A stretch of 64,000 nt of DNA from Cyprinodon diabolis (lineage: Eukaryota > Chordata > Actinopteri > Cyprinodontiformes > Cyprinodontidae). Position 1 is the stretch's first letter, and every line of letters begins with the position of its first letter. The notes below the pieces were generated by a model. The model searched no databases. It was not told where the DNA came from and saw nothing but the letters and a program-made list of their open reading frames with translations. Shown one piece after another: positions 57,401 to 64,000 of the stretch. The translations under genes were made by a program, and so were the position numbers. The stretch covers positions 34,599,735 to 34,663,734 of the forward strand of contig CM060066.1 in the NCBI GenBank assembly GCA_030533445.1, written 5' to 3'.

Positions 57401-60400
57401 ATTCAAATAATGGAGGTCTATGGCGCCCGAGGCAGAAAGGTCCATAAAAGTCCACAAAAAACGTGTCAATATTCCTCCATACTGCTCGTCCAATGTATTC
57501 CAAGTGTCCTGAGTGGGTAGCATCCATAATTTACACGAAACAAAGTCATTTAGAATGTTTTTAGAGCATAAACAGTAGTGTATAGGATTTCCTAAAAGCG
57601 CGCGCCTGCGAGTTCACGAGTCTACGGAAACCGCGGCAGACCAAACCAGATGAAAGTGCACATTCAGCGTCTGCTCTGCCGATAATGCAAGCGTAGAAGA
57701 AGAAATGTGCTGTTTACCTGTGCAAAGAAAGAAACAACGAAAGAAAAATGTCTGAGGACTTCAGTGTTGAGGAAGAGCATGAGTTCTTTACCGAGCTGAA
57801 TGCGCACTTTCATCTGGTATGGTCTGCCGCGGTTTCCGTAGACTCGTTAACACGCTTTTAGGAAATCCTATACACTACTGTTTATGCTCTAAAAACATTC
57901 TAAATGACTTTGTTTCGAGTAAATTATGGACGCTACCAACTCAGGACACTTGGAATACATTGGACGAGCCGTATGGAGGAATATCGACAAGTTTTTTGTG
58001 GACTTTTATGGACCTTTCTGCCTCGGGCACCATAGACCTCCATTATTTGAATGTCAGCAGACAGCAAGAAGCCTCCCAGATCTCCAGATGCATTTGAGAT
58101 ATCAAAAAAGTACTCCAGAGTGTTGTTCAGCATGGGGGTGAGTAGAAAATGAAGGCTAATCATGTTTTGGGTGTACTATTCCTTTAAAGAGTCACTGGTT
58201 GTAAAGTTAGAGATTTGTTTTCCATTTGGTTTGAAACAAAATGCAGAAATGGTTAACAGGTTTTATGATATAGTTAAATTTGGAACATTTATTCTTCATC
58301 AGAACCCTTACTTCTTAGACACTCTATGTTAGAGTAAGTGATTGGTAAAAACTTGCTGCCATCTCCTGTTTGCAGACCGTAAAACCATATTGCTCATAAA
58401 CTCAAAATGACAGCCAGCTGAAATGCTTGATACTCATAAACTCAGCAGCAAACCAACAGTTAATCATCAACAGTAATCTTTTGAAACAAACATTTTCCAC
58501 AAAAAAAAACAACAAAAAGGTTGCACAGATTAAAGCACAACTTCTCAGATTTATTCTTATAACAAAACCAGAATCTCTAAACTCAGCACCTTGTGTAAAA
58601 CCCCTCATTCATTGTGACGCATCGCGTTGTTGGTCACAGCTCAACATCATTATCTTATTTGACGTTTAGCAGAAGGTTTCCTCAAAACCAGACTTTTAAA
58701 GTGATGCAGATAAAGTTATTTACAAATACTTTTCCACTGCAGAGCACCAATTAACCCGATGGTTGAGGAGAAACCACAGATAACAGAACCACTGCACTAC
58801 AGATACTGTTTACAGTGTAGAAGTCAATGCCCCACTGTTCTCTGCTCATTGCTGTAATAATTGGAATTCCTTTCTTCTTGCTCTCCTGGCCTATTTAGGA
58901 TGTCATGGCAGACCTAAAAGCAGGATAATCGTCTTCAGCCTCTGTTGGAGTTTTTTTTAATACACAGAGCAACACAAAGTAGTCACAGATGATGACCTGG
59001 ACAATTTAATATAAGGTCATATGTCATTTTCCATATCTAAATATACATTTAATTCTGATTACAGTATCTGTAACTGACTGAGAATCCGGGTTTTAGGCGT
59101 TTTATTTCTTAAACGAAGTACTTCAAAATTGTTATATTAGAAGTTTTATAGACATGAATAATTGTAATAAATTTGTACGGACATCTGTTATGGGATTTCT
59201 TGGTCCTCTTTATCAGGTTCTTATTTTGTTTCAATTGATATTGAAAATATTTCATGACTGAAATTAAGAAATATTTATTTATAAGAGTTTGTGTCTATAT
59301 CATCCAGGTATATGGCCTGGAATAATCTGCTACCTATTATAGTTTTTCAAGCACATTTTGACACGTCTCTGCTTAGTTAATACTTAGGAGAGCATTATTC
59401 GACAGCCTCTCTTCATCTAGATACCAAATTATCTTGCCTGCTGCTCTTGATGAATTAGCTCCAACTCAGTCAGAATCAATTGGGAACATCACTGTGATCT
59501 GAGCTTGTAACCATCACGGCATGTTTAGAGTCACTGACCTGCTGGATGTTGCACCTCCTTCTCATTCTCCAGTTTTTTTTCAGCCTCCGACAGGCTAATT
59601 TTAGGCTAATGATGGTGTCCCCTCTGTTCTTTATGGTGGTGATGGTGAATTTAGGGTGAAATGCTTAGCGTTTTATTTATGGCTATTAGAGAATAGCAAG
59701 CCGGATATAAAGGCACACTAAACTTTCTAGGTTTTTTTATTTCTGAAAACGTTATCACTATTTTGCTGCTGACACACAGTTATAAGCTGCATTGTATTTG
59801 TCTGTTAAATCGGCTCCTATAAATGAACCGTTAGATCAAATGTTACAGGAAATCAGTAAACTTAGCAGATAATAAATCTAATGCTATGTTTATGTAGCCT
59901 AGGGTAGCACTGAATGGTTAAATCAAATCAATACAAACAGAGCAACCTTTGCATTCCAAACATAATCCTCTCCTCCTCAATATGCAAATCCTGTTCTTCT
60001 GCTCCGTTAACCTGATCAGTCTACTCTCTCTCACTCTCCGTTTATTTAACTGGACTCCTTTCCTGTTGTTTTCCTGAAAAGATCAGTCCTTCCCTCCATT
60101 AGCAGCAGCTTCGATCAGCTCTTTAAAGCTGCCTGCATTCCTTGCTTTCCTTCCTCCATACCTCAGACAGCCCGCCGTATTAGTAAGAGCAATCTCCCAC
60201 TCCAGATGTCTGGGCTTGCCGTTTTCCCCGCCGCCTCCAGCAGCGCCGTTGCTTCCCCGCACCCAGCCAGAATGGGTAACCATGACCTCGTCAGAGAGCG
60301 CGTGTATGGCGTGGTCCACAATCTCCATCTTCACAGAATCCTGGGATGACAGATTCCAAAGAGTTCCTTTGGAGGATAAAAAAAAAAAAAACTAATTGAT

Positions 60401-63400
60401 TGTCGTCAATAACAGGCCAGAGTCTAGTGTTAAGGTGTTAAGATGGTGAAAAATAACAGTTATTTGAAAGCTGAAGGAAAGAGTCACAGCTGCTTCTCAT
60501 TTGTTATCCTACATTATATGAAATATTATATACTTACATATAATATACAATAACGGTAATGAAGGACTTTCTCATTGTTTCATTTTCATAATAGTGCATT
60601 GGAAAAAATAGAAGATAAGTCATTTTTTCTTAAAATAAGTGCATTTGTTCTCGGATTGAGGAGGTAAAAGAGACATTTTGCCAATGGAACAAGATAATTT
60701 ACACTTAAAATAAGAAAACACAATTATATTGTCTTATTTAAGGTGCATATTATCTAATTATCTTATTTTAAGAGTAAAATTACTCCTTCCATTGGTAAAC
60801 TATCTCATTTACCTACTCAAATTAAGGGTAAATACACTTAATTTAAGACATTTTTACTTATTTCTAGATCGTTTTTTCCAATGTGTATATTTCTAATTTG
60901 TTATGTGGCAGCATATTTAATATCCCTTTCATCTAACAAATTTCTGCTAAGTAGCTTTTCTAAAGACCATCTACATCCTAATGTTACTGCTATGCTGTAT
61001 GCAATATAAACAGGAAGCCAAACTCTACATGCAGCTATTGTTCGCTGACTGTTTCTACATTAAGACCAGCATTTAAAAAAAACCCTAAACAGAAGAAGAA
61101 AAAAAAAAAAACAGCCAGCAGGAATGACAATATTTTGTTTAAGGAGTGTTTTTTATATTTGAATAATCCATTTGGTGATTTTGCTAATCTGTCTAGATTA
61201 TAGTCAGCAAGTTTTCTGTTAAATGACCTTTGTCACCTATGGAACTGAAGTGGTGGAAGGTTCCTTTAAGCATCCAGCACATCTGGCTGCTGTGCCCAAA
61301 TCACTTTTCACTCAGTATCAAAGGAAAAACTATCAAAGTTTCTGCATCAGCTGTGAAAGAGAAAACAGTAAAGGCAGAAAAGCTGCTTCTGTTTTGAGAA
61401 GATTTATGGAAAAGCTGCTGCCACTAATTCTCAGTCCTTTTTATCCGTCCAGACTTTATTAATGCAGCAAGGAGGATGTAACAACACCACAAAGGATTTG
61501 ATGCTCTTGACAAGCATTTACTGCTAAAAGCTTTTGAAGCCATTGTATTCAGCAAAACCGCTGAACCAGACTCAAACCTTAAAGGGAGAGAATCTGGCCA
61601 GCTGCCGTACACCTTCCATAATTAGTCTGGCATATCTAAAGCTAAAGAAGCTTTGAACATCCATCCATTTTCTGTCACCCTTATCCCATGCAGGGTCGCG
61701 AGGGGTGCTGGTGCCCATCTCCAGCTGTCTACGGGCAAGAGGTGGGTTACACCCAAGACGGGTGGCCAGTCCATCGCAGAAGAAGCTTTAAACATGAATA
61801 AATGAAATCATGACCCAGATGTTCGATTGTTTAAGGTTATGAGTCCAACCTGTTATAGTGTCTATGAGCTCGTGATCGCGCGTCTTCCTCAGCAGCCGGA
61901 TCAGTGCAGGAACTCCATCGCAGTTCTTGATGGCAATTTTATTGTCGGCATCTTTGCCAAAAGAAATGTTCTTTAGTGCTCCACATGCGGCGTAGTGAAC
62001 CTGTGACAGACCCAGGAAGACCTTAGGACTCAGTGGAGATTAATTCCCTTCACATTCAGAACGTGGTGACAGAGATATGCTCTTATGAATTAAACAATAT
62101 GTTGTATCACAGTGCTTCTCATTGGAATATGAGCAGAACTTTGTGACCAAAAAATTCACATGTTCCCAATTTAACATACAGATCCCTCTTTGTTTTAAAC
62201 TGCTAAAAATCACCTAAGACATTATGACAATTTTCTCACATTCAGTTTTGAAAAGTAAAATCTAACAGAGTCAGGTTCCTATAAGGCATCAATCCTAGCT
62301 CCTCTCAGGTCAGGCAGAAATCATAAACCATTCAGGAAATGCCAAACGGACCTCTCTGTTTGGGTTGTCGAGCATAGAGACCAGGGCAGGAATGCCTTTC
62401 AGACGACGGACATCAGACTTCACCTGCAAATCAGGAGGACTCACATTACTCAGTGTTTGAATGGTGGGGTTCATCTCCTTCCACCAGAATGATTATCCAA
62501 TAATTCATTTAGTTCTATTACATTAAAAATTAGTGACAGGAATTGTCCAATCTTTATCGGAAAAAATTGCATTTTTTCCATTAGTTCCCACTAACACTGT
62601 TGCTTTGTGGATTTTGCCACACATTCATAAGATTCCAGGTTAGTTCTTTGAGTATTAGCATGATGTTTGTCTACTGCGGTTAACATGATTAGATCTTCTG
62701 TTCTGGCTGATGAAGAGAAAACAAAATCAGCAAACCTTAACACTAGCAGATTAAAGGGTTACAAAACTTAAGAAATCGTTCACAAAGTTTTAATTCAGCA
62801 TTTCTAACTGTAAACATAAAACAGCCGATGGGGACCACTACAGTCCTCCAAGGCATCCGGCATGTTTCACATGATTCTTTGCTTGAATATATCAAGCTAA
62901 AATAATAATTCAGTGACTGGAATGAAACTGGCCTTTAAATGACAAAGCAGTCTCTCTTAAAAGCACAGCAGTGTTTCTTTTTAGTTCTCATCAGATAGAT
63001 CAGCTGATCCATAATCTAGATGTTCCCCTTTAACTCTAACCCATCCTGAGGAAGTATTTACCTTAAAACAATAATAATGAAACATAAAATCCAGCTGCAG
63101 GCAGCACCTCATAAAGATTCTAAATGAATAGGAGAAATTAAAGAAAAAGTCTTACTGCGTCGTTCTTAAAGGTGAGATGCTGCAGGTATGCCGCTGCGTT
63201 GCTCCTAACAGGGTCCAGTCTGTAGTTTAGCATGGCAATGACCTCTGGCAGCTCTGGCTTACGCCATCCACTAGGGGGAGGTCCTTTCCTTAGAGTGTCC
63301 AGCGAAGCCACACTCCCCCTCTCGCCCTGGGCCAGCGGCGCTCCTCTGCCACTATAGTAAAAGTCTCCCGCACCACCCAGATCTCCATCTAAAGCACCTT

Positions 63401-63966
63401 CATAACTCCTGCAGAGGAAGAAAAAAGGGGTGAGAGATGAACCTGAAGAAAACCTCTCTGTGCTGCTTCAGACTAAAAAGACTTCTAACATACTCACCCA
63501 GTCCTGCGTGGCGGGGGGCCGTGTGCATAGCCATGGTTGCGAGGCACAGTGCCATAGTGCATTGGATGTCCCATGCCGTAGTCCGGCTCATCGTAGCCGA
63601 TGCTACGCTGATCATCTTCCAGACCGTATGGATCTGGGATAAAGCGAGGAATGGAGGATAGCTCCATTGCACTTCCCATCCGCCCAACCTGTGAGCAAAC
63701 AGGGATGGGATAAAGTAAAACAGCTGCAACACAGTGGGTTTTTTTCGGTCAACTCTGACCTACAGAAGCTAGCTAGCTAGAAAAGCATCAGAGTTCATGT
63801 AACAGGTGGAACCTGCCAGTGAGATTCTGTTTAAACATGCCCCAAGGCAAATGATGCATTCATTGTTGAACATACTTGCGGTTGGGCAGCATATGGGTCT
63901 AACTGGCTCCTGCTGGGGGCTCTGTAGTTCGGATCCAGAGTTCTGTAACCATCTGGATGGACCGGT
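45266..63966 (-). CDS. ctnnd1: ctnnd1: p120 / delta-1 catenin, 5' part outside window
   Basis: p120-catenin binds the juxtamembrane tail of classical cadherins, stabilises them at the surface, and regulates Rho GTPases and Kaiso. Sixteen phase-consistent minus-strand exons run from 63966-63876 to 47324-47248, about 705 codons, then candidate 3' exons at 46585-46531 and 45407-45266. The residues begin in the linker (HPDGYRTLDPNYRAPSRSQL; PYGLEDDQRSIGYD) and go through the armadillo repeats (LPEVIAMLNYRLDPVRSNAA, NNKIAIKNCDGVPALIRLLR with D for the first N, GTLWNLSSQDSVKMEIVDHA) to EGWKK-like DGWKKTDFMVNLN. The insert-loop and later repeats (TSPAKGYELLFQPEVVNIY; AGAIQNLCAGHWTYGRYIRS) follow p120 rather than ARVCF or delta-2 catenin. 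The N-terminal coiled coil is off the right edge. Human p120 has 968 residues. Confidence 0.95.
45862..46419. mobile_element. Tc1-like relic with CCTTGCAAAAGTA inverted ends
   Basis: CCTTGCAAAAGTA at 45862-45874 and its exact reverse complement at 46407-46419 bound a 558-bp degenerate body. It sits between the last two candidate ctnnd1 exons. Confidence 0.7.
46531..46585 (-). CDS. ctnnd1: ctnnd1 candidate alternative C-terminal exon
   Basis: Acceptor TCTCTCAG, then GGMYGERQASLPLLDSYD, donor GATG/GTTAGG. It starts in phase 0 as exon p requires. It sits where mammals have alternative exon B, but the sequence is not alike. Confidence 0.4.
47248..47324 (-). CDS. ctnnd1: ctnnd1 exon p
   Basis: DAYSTLDQRGRKNSLDNTLE, AADQVQ; compare human NNYSTPNERGDHNRTLD. 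Donor CAG/GTAGAG, or CAA/GTACAG six bases earlier; both phase 0. Confidence 0.88.
47735..47945 (+). repeat. tRNA-type SINE, near complete
   Basis: Head GTGAGTGGCGGACTAGTGGT (A-box side), GAGGTTCTGAATTTGAGTCC (B-box-like), body CCCTGAGCAAAGACCG and GATGGGTTAAATGCAAAGG, tail ATCAATAAAGTTCAATTATT. Fragments at 18960 and 36470 belong to the same family. Confidence 0.7.
48698..48745 (-). CDS. ctnnd1: ctnnd1 exon o (GC donor)
   Basis: GGKSERETIPMHELGP. Acceptor CACACAG; the donor is CCAG/GCAAGT, the classic form of a GC-AG intron. Joining here gives GAT (Asp) and keeps frame with exon p. Confidence 0.87.
49262..49455 (-). CDS. ctnnd1: ctnnd1 exon n
   Basis: NRSDREVRGAGLVLQTVWGY, then KELRRTLEKDGWKKTDFMVN and YEDSTLPLLEK. 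End of the armadillo domain. Donor AAAG/GTTAGG. Confidence 0.95.
49553..49748 (-). CDS. ctnnd1: ctnnd1 exon m
   Basis: KHAIPALVANLPGGGQSQPV, then SEETVVSILSTLHEVLGSSV and LRDSQGIERLVLINKD. Donor GG/GTAACG. Confidence 0.95.
49831..49981 (-). CDS. ctnnd1: ctnnd1 exon l
   Basis: YGRYIRSLMRTQKALPLLTE, then LLGHTNDRVVRAMSGALRNL and AIDARSKDLL. Donor CTAG/GTAAGC. Confidence 0.95.
50093..50752. mobile_element. hAT-like MITE with perfect 8-bp target duplication
   Basis: Ends TAGGGATGCACGATAT and ATATCGCGCATCCCTA are inverted repeats. CTACTAAA occurs exactly on both sides (50085-50092, 50753-50760). The 660-bp interior has many ATCGG units (TATCGGTATC, GATATCGGCC) and no open frame. An 8-bp duplication is the hAT hallmark. 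Confidence 0.92.
51091..51218 (-). CDS. ctnnd1: ctnnd1 exon k
   Basis: YELLFQPEVVNIYTKLLTES, then SNLTVLEASAGAIQNLCAGH WT. Donor ACA/GTAAGA, phase 0. Confidence 0.95.
51309..51374 (-). CDS. ctnnd1: ctnnd1 exon j
   Basis: GKKGDDPAADTIDIPARTSP, AKG. Matches human GKKPIEDPANDTVDFPKRTSPARG. Donor AAAG/GTAAGG. Confidence 0.93.
51422..51510. repeat. direct repeat copy 1, ctnnd1 intron
   Basis: GTCCTACATCTAAATAGGAG, then CTACTGTTGTTATATTAGCA. Repeated at 53243-53325 in the same orientation. Confidence 0.8.
51695..51712 (-). CDS. ctnnd1: ctnnd1 18-nt microexon (exon C equivalent)
   Basis: Acceptor GGCCACAG, 18 bases, donor AAAG/GTAAGC. With one base on each side it reads D-E-W-F-S-K, matching the DEWFSR of mammalian alternatively spliced exon C. 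Skipping it keeps frame and joins RKGK directly to GKKG, rebuilding a basic motif. Confidence 0.9.
53243..53325. repeat. direct repeat copy 2, ctnnd1 intron
   Basis: GTCCTACATACCAAATAGGA, then CTACTGTTGTTATATTAGCA. Partner of 51422-51510; the 18-nt microexon lies between the two. Confidence 0.8.
53793..53949 (-). CDS. ctnnd1: ctnnd1 exon h (insert loop start)
   Basis: LIENCVCLLRNLSYHVHSEI, then PGADRYKEAPPINQGPASSS and GGCFSSRKGK. Ends in the basic insert that forms the p120 nuclear-localisation motif. Donor AAAG/GTCGGT is weak. Confidence 0.93.
54192..54309 (-). CDS. ctnnd1: ctnnd1 exon g
   Basis: NVSSERSEARRKLRECNGLV, then DSVMHIVQSQIDFKEVNNK, nearly identical to human p120 at its start. 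Donor AAG/GTGTGG, phase 0. Confidence 0.95.
54424..55327. mobile_element. hAT-like non-autonomous element (CAGGGTTCC ends)
   Basis: CAGGGTTCCTACAG at the left and CGCGGGAACCCTG at the right are inverted. Inner sub-terminal repeats TTCAAGACTTTTTAATGCC and GCCTTTTAAGACTTTTTAAG are also related. I see no exact target duplication. Confidence 0.7.
55388..56998 (+). mobile_element. complete Tc1 element with ~200-bp TIRs
   Basis: Left TIR 55388-55588 and right TIR 56797-56998 are near-perfect inverted repeats (ends CAGGTGCTGGTCATAAA and TTTATGACCAGCACCTG). TA flanks at 55386-55387 and 56999-57000. It encloses an uninterrupted transposase gene. Long near-identical TIRs point to a recent insertion. 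Confidence 0.96.
55706..56710 (+). CDS. Tc1 DD34E transposase (334 aa, open)
   Basis: Start MGKTADLTVVQKTTIDTLHK; an upstream ATG at 55670 is not used because the family begins here. An N-terminal helix-turn-helix region (KVIAKEAGCSQSSVSKHINR) is followed by a basic GRKKC stretch. Catalytic residues: Asp in FSDESKFCISF, Asp in FQQDLAPAHSAK, and Glu 34 residues later in [12 protein letters not shown]. Ends QAKGGPTKY. No frameshift or internal stop; it could be active. It is a different subfamily from the copy at 3511-4758. Confidence 0.96.
   Translation: MGKTADLTVVQKTTIDTLHKEGKTQKVIAKEAGCSQSSVSKHINREAKGRKRCGRKKCTSKRDNRTLERIVKQNPFKNVGEIHKEWTAAGVSASRTTTHRRMKDMGFCCRIPCVKPLLNHRQRQKRLAWAKEKQDWTAGEWSKVMFSDESKFCISFGNQGPRVWRKRREALHPRCLKSSVKFPQSVMVWGAMSSAGVGPLCFLRSRVNAATYQEVLEHFMLPAADQLFGDADFIFQQDLAPAHSAKATSTWLKDHGIPVLNWPANSPDLNPIENLWGIVKKKMQYTRPNNSEELKATIRATWAIITPEQCHRLIDSMPRRIAAVIQAKGGPTKY
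57270..58183. mobile_element. foldback element with ~400-bp inverted arms and TTAA flanks
   Basis: Arms 57270-57668 and about 57790-58183 are long inverted copies starting AGGAATAGTACACCCAAAAC. TTAA lies at 57266-57269 and 58184-58187. A roughly 120-bp spacer contains an ATG at 57748 opening MSEDFSVEEEHEFFTELNAH. Kolobok and piggyBac both target TTAA; superfamily not assigned. Confidence 0.88.
58200..60080. other. AT-rich intron sequence, nothing recognised
   Basis: Rest of the ctnnd1 intron between the foldback element and exon f. No coding or repeat signature I can name. Confidence 0.5.
60162..60366 (-). CDS. ctnnd1: ctnnd1 exon f
   Basis: GTLWNLSSQDSVKMEIVDHA, a Gly-rich stretch (AAGGGGENGK) where human p120 has EREPNEDCK, then WEIALTNTAGCLR. 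Donor AG/GTATGG. Confidence 0.94.
60367..61849. other. ctnnd1 intron with a short SINE-like tail
   Basis: GCAGGGTCGCGAGGGGTGCT and CATCTCCAGCTGTCTACGGG at about 61690-61740 are a fragment of a common fish repeat. The rest is AT-rich with no gene. Confidence 0.5.
61850..62000 (-). CDS. ctnnd1: ctnnd1 exon e
   Basis: VHYAACGALKNISFGKDADN, then KIAIKNCDGVPALIRLLRKT and RDHELIDTIT. Donor ACAG/GTTGGA, phase 1. Confidence 0.95.
62352..62423 (-). CDS. ctnnd1: ctnnd1 exon d
   Basis: 24 codons, VKSDVRRLKGIPALVSMLDN and PNRE. Acceptor TTTGCAG; the donor GAG/GTCCGT is weak but phase 0 on both sides. Confidence 0.92.
63156..63408 (-). CDS. ctnnd1: ctnnd1 exon c (armadillo start)
   Basis: Includes APLAQGERGSVASLDTLRKG and PELPEVIAMLNYRLDPVRSN, opening the armadillo domain, and ends FKNDA at GCA/GTAAGA. 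Confidence 0.94.
63498..63688 (-). CDS. ctnnd1: ctnnd1 exon b
   Basis: VGRMGSAMELSSIPRFIPDP, then YGLEDDQRSIGYDEPDYGMG and HGYAHGPPPRRTG. The Tyr-rich linker carries known-type phosphorylation context. Donor GG/GTGAGT. Confidence 0.92.
63876..63966 (-). CDS. ctnnd1: ctnnd1 exon a (first in window)
   Basis: PVHPDGYRTLDPNYRAPSRS and QLDPYAAQPQ, matching human GYRAPSRQ...GPQPQ. Acceptor TGATCAG, donor CAA/GTATGT, phase 0. Confidence 0.85.
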
Positions 63967-64000
63967 CTGATCAGGACAACGAAAAAGGAGGAGGGGTTAG

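Larger units (their letters stand above)
54310..60161. other. large ctnnd1 intron carrying three DNA-transposon insertions
   Basis: A 5.85-kb intron between exons f and g. It holds the element pairs listed at 54424-55327, 55388-56998 and 57270-58183. 58200-60080 is AT-rich without recognised content. Confidence 0.85.

Noticed and set aside
45266..63966. Calling the catenin gene arvcf or ctnnd2
   Set aside because: The insert-loop (DEWFSK, TSPAKGYELLFQPEVV) and TYGRYIRS segments match p120, no DSWV terminus is found, and btbd18/timm10 synteny supports ctnnd1, although REVRGAGLVLQTVW alone looks ARVCF-like.

Overview
The window looks like nuclear DNA of a ray-finned (teleost) fish. It has short, well-conserved vertebrate exons split by AT-rich introns, and dense teleost-type repeats: Tc1/mariner, hAT-like elements, RNase H-encoding LINEs, L2-like LINEs, tRNA-type SINEs and long AT microsatellites. 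The species cannot be fixed from the sequence alone. I found no bacterial, organellar or viral genes.

Four protein-coding genes, all on the minus strand, account for the recognised coding sequence. From low to high coordinate they are unc93b1 (endosomal TLR chaperone; coding exons 6618-14358, non-coding first exon near 17685-17890), timm10 (mitochondrial small TIM chaperone; two exons, 21860-23988), btbd18 (BTB/AT-hook nuclear factor; five coding exons, 30152-36192) and ctnnd1 (p120/delta-1 catenin; 16 well-supported exons from 47248 to 63966 plus candidate 3' exons down to 45266). Transcription runs ctnnd1, btbd18, timm10, unc93b1. The exon models were built by hand from reading frame, splice-site dinucleotides and phase continuity. 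The 5' end of ctnnd1 lies beyond the right edge. The last coding exon of unc93b1 was not found and probably lies beyond the left edge.

Region by region: 1-6.6 kb is repeat-rich, with a Tc1 relic, an older repeat split by a Tc1 element with an intact transposase frame, and an AT microsatellite. 6.6-17.9 kb is unc93b1, including a 97-bp intron made mostly of an ATGG microsatellite. 18-21.8 kb is repeats and plain AT-rich DNA. 21.8-24.2 kb is timm10. 24.2-29.8 kb holds two stacked RNase H-type LINE fragments, one split by a 3.2-kb insertion full of internal tandem repeats and hairpins. 30.1-36.2 kb is btbd18. 36.2-45.2 kb is repeats: a minisatellite, an L2-like LINE, Tc1 relics and SINE-like tails. 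45.2-64 kb is ctnnd1, whose introns contain a complete Tc1 element with long TIRs, a TTAA-flanked foldback element, and a hAT-like MITE with a perfect 8-bp target duplication.

The genes do not form a pathway; their grouping is shared synteny. CTNND1, BTBD18 and TIMM10 are also neighbours on human 11q12. The points most worth a second look are an 18-nt ctnnd1 microexon matching mammalian p120 exon C, a GC-AG intron in ctnnd1, the microsatellite-built unc93b1 intron, PU.1-like and IRF-like sites at the unc93b1 first exon, and the 24.8-28.0 kb composite repeat. I did not find a clearly new biological system.
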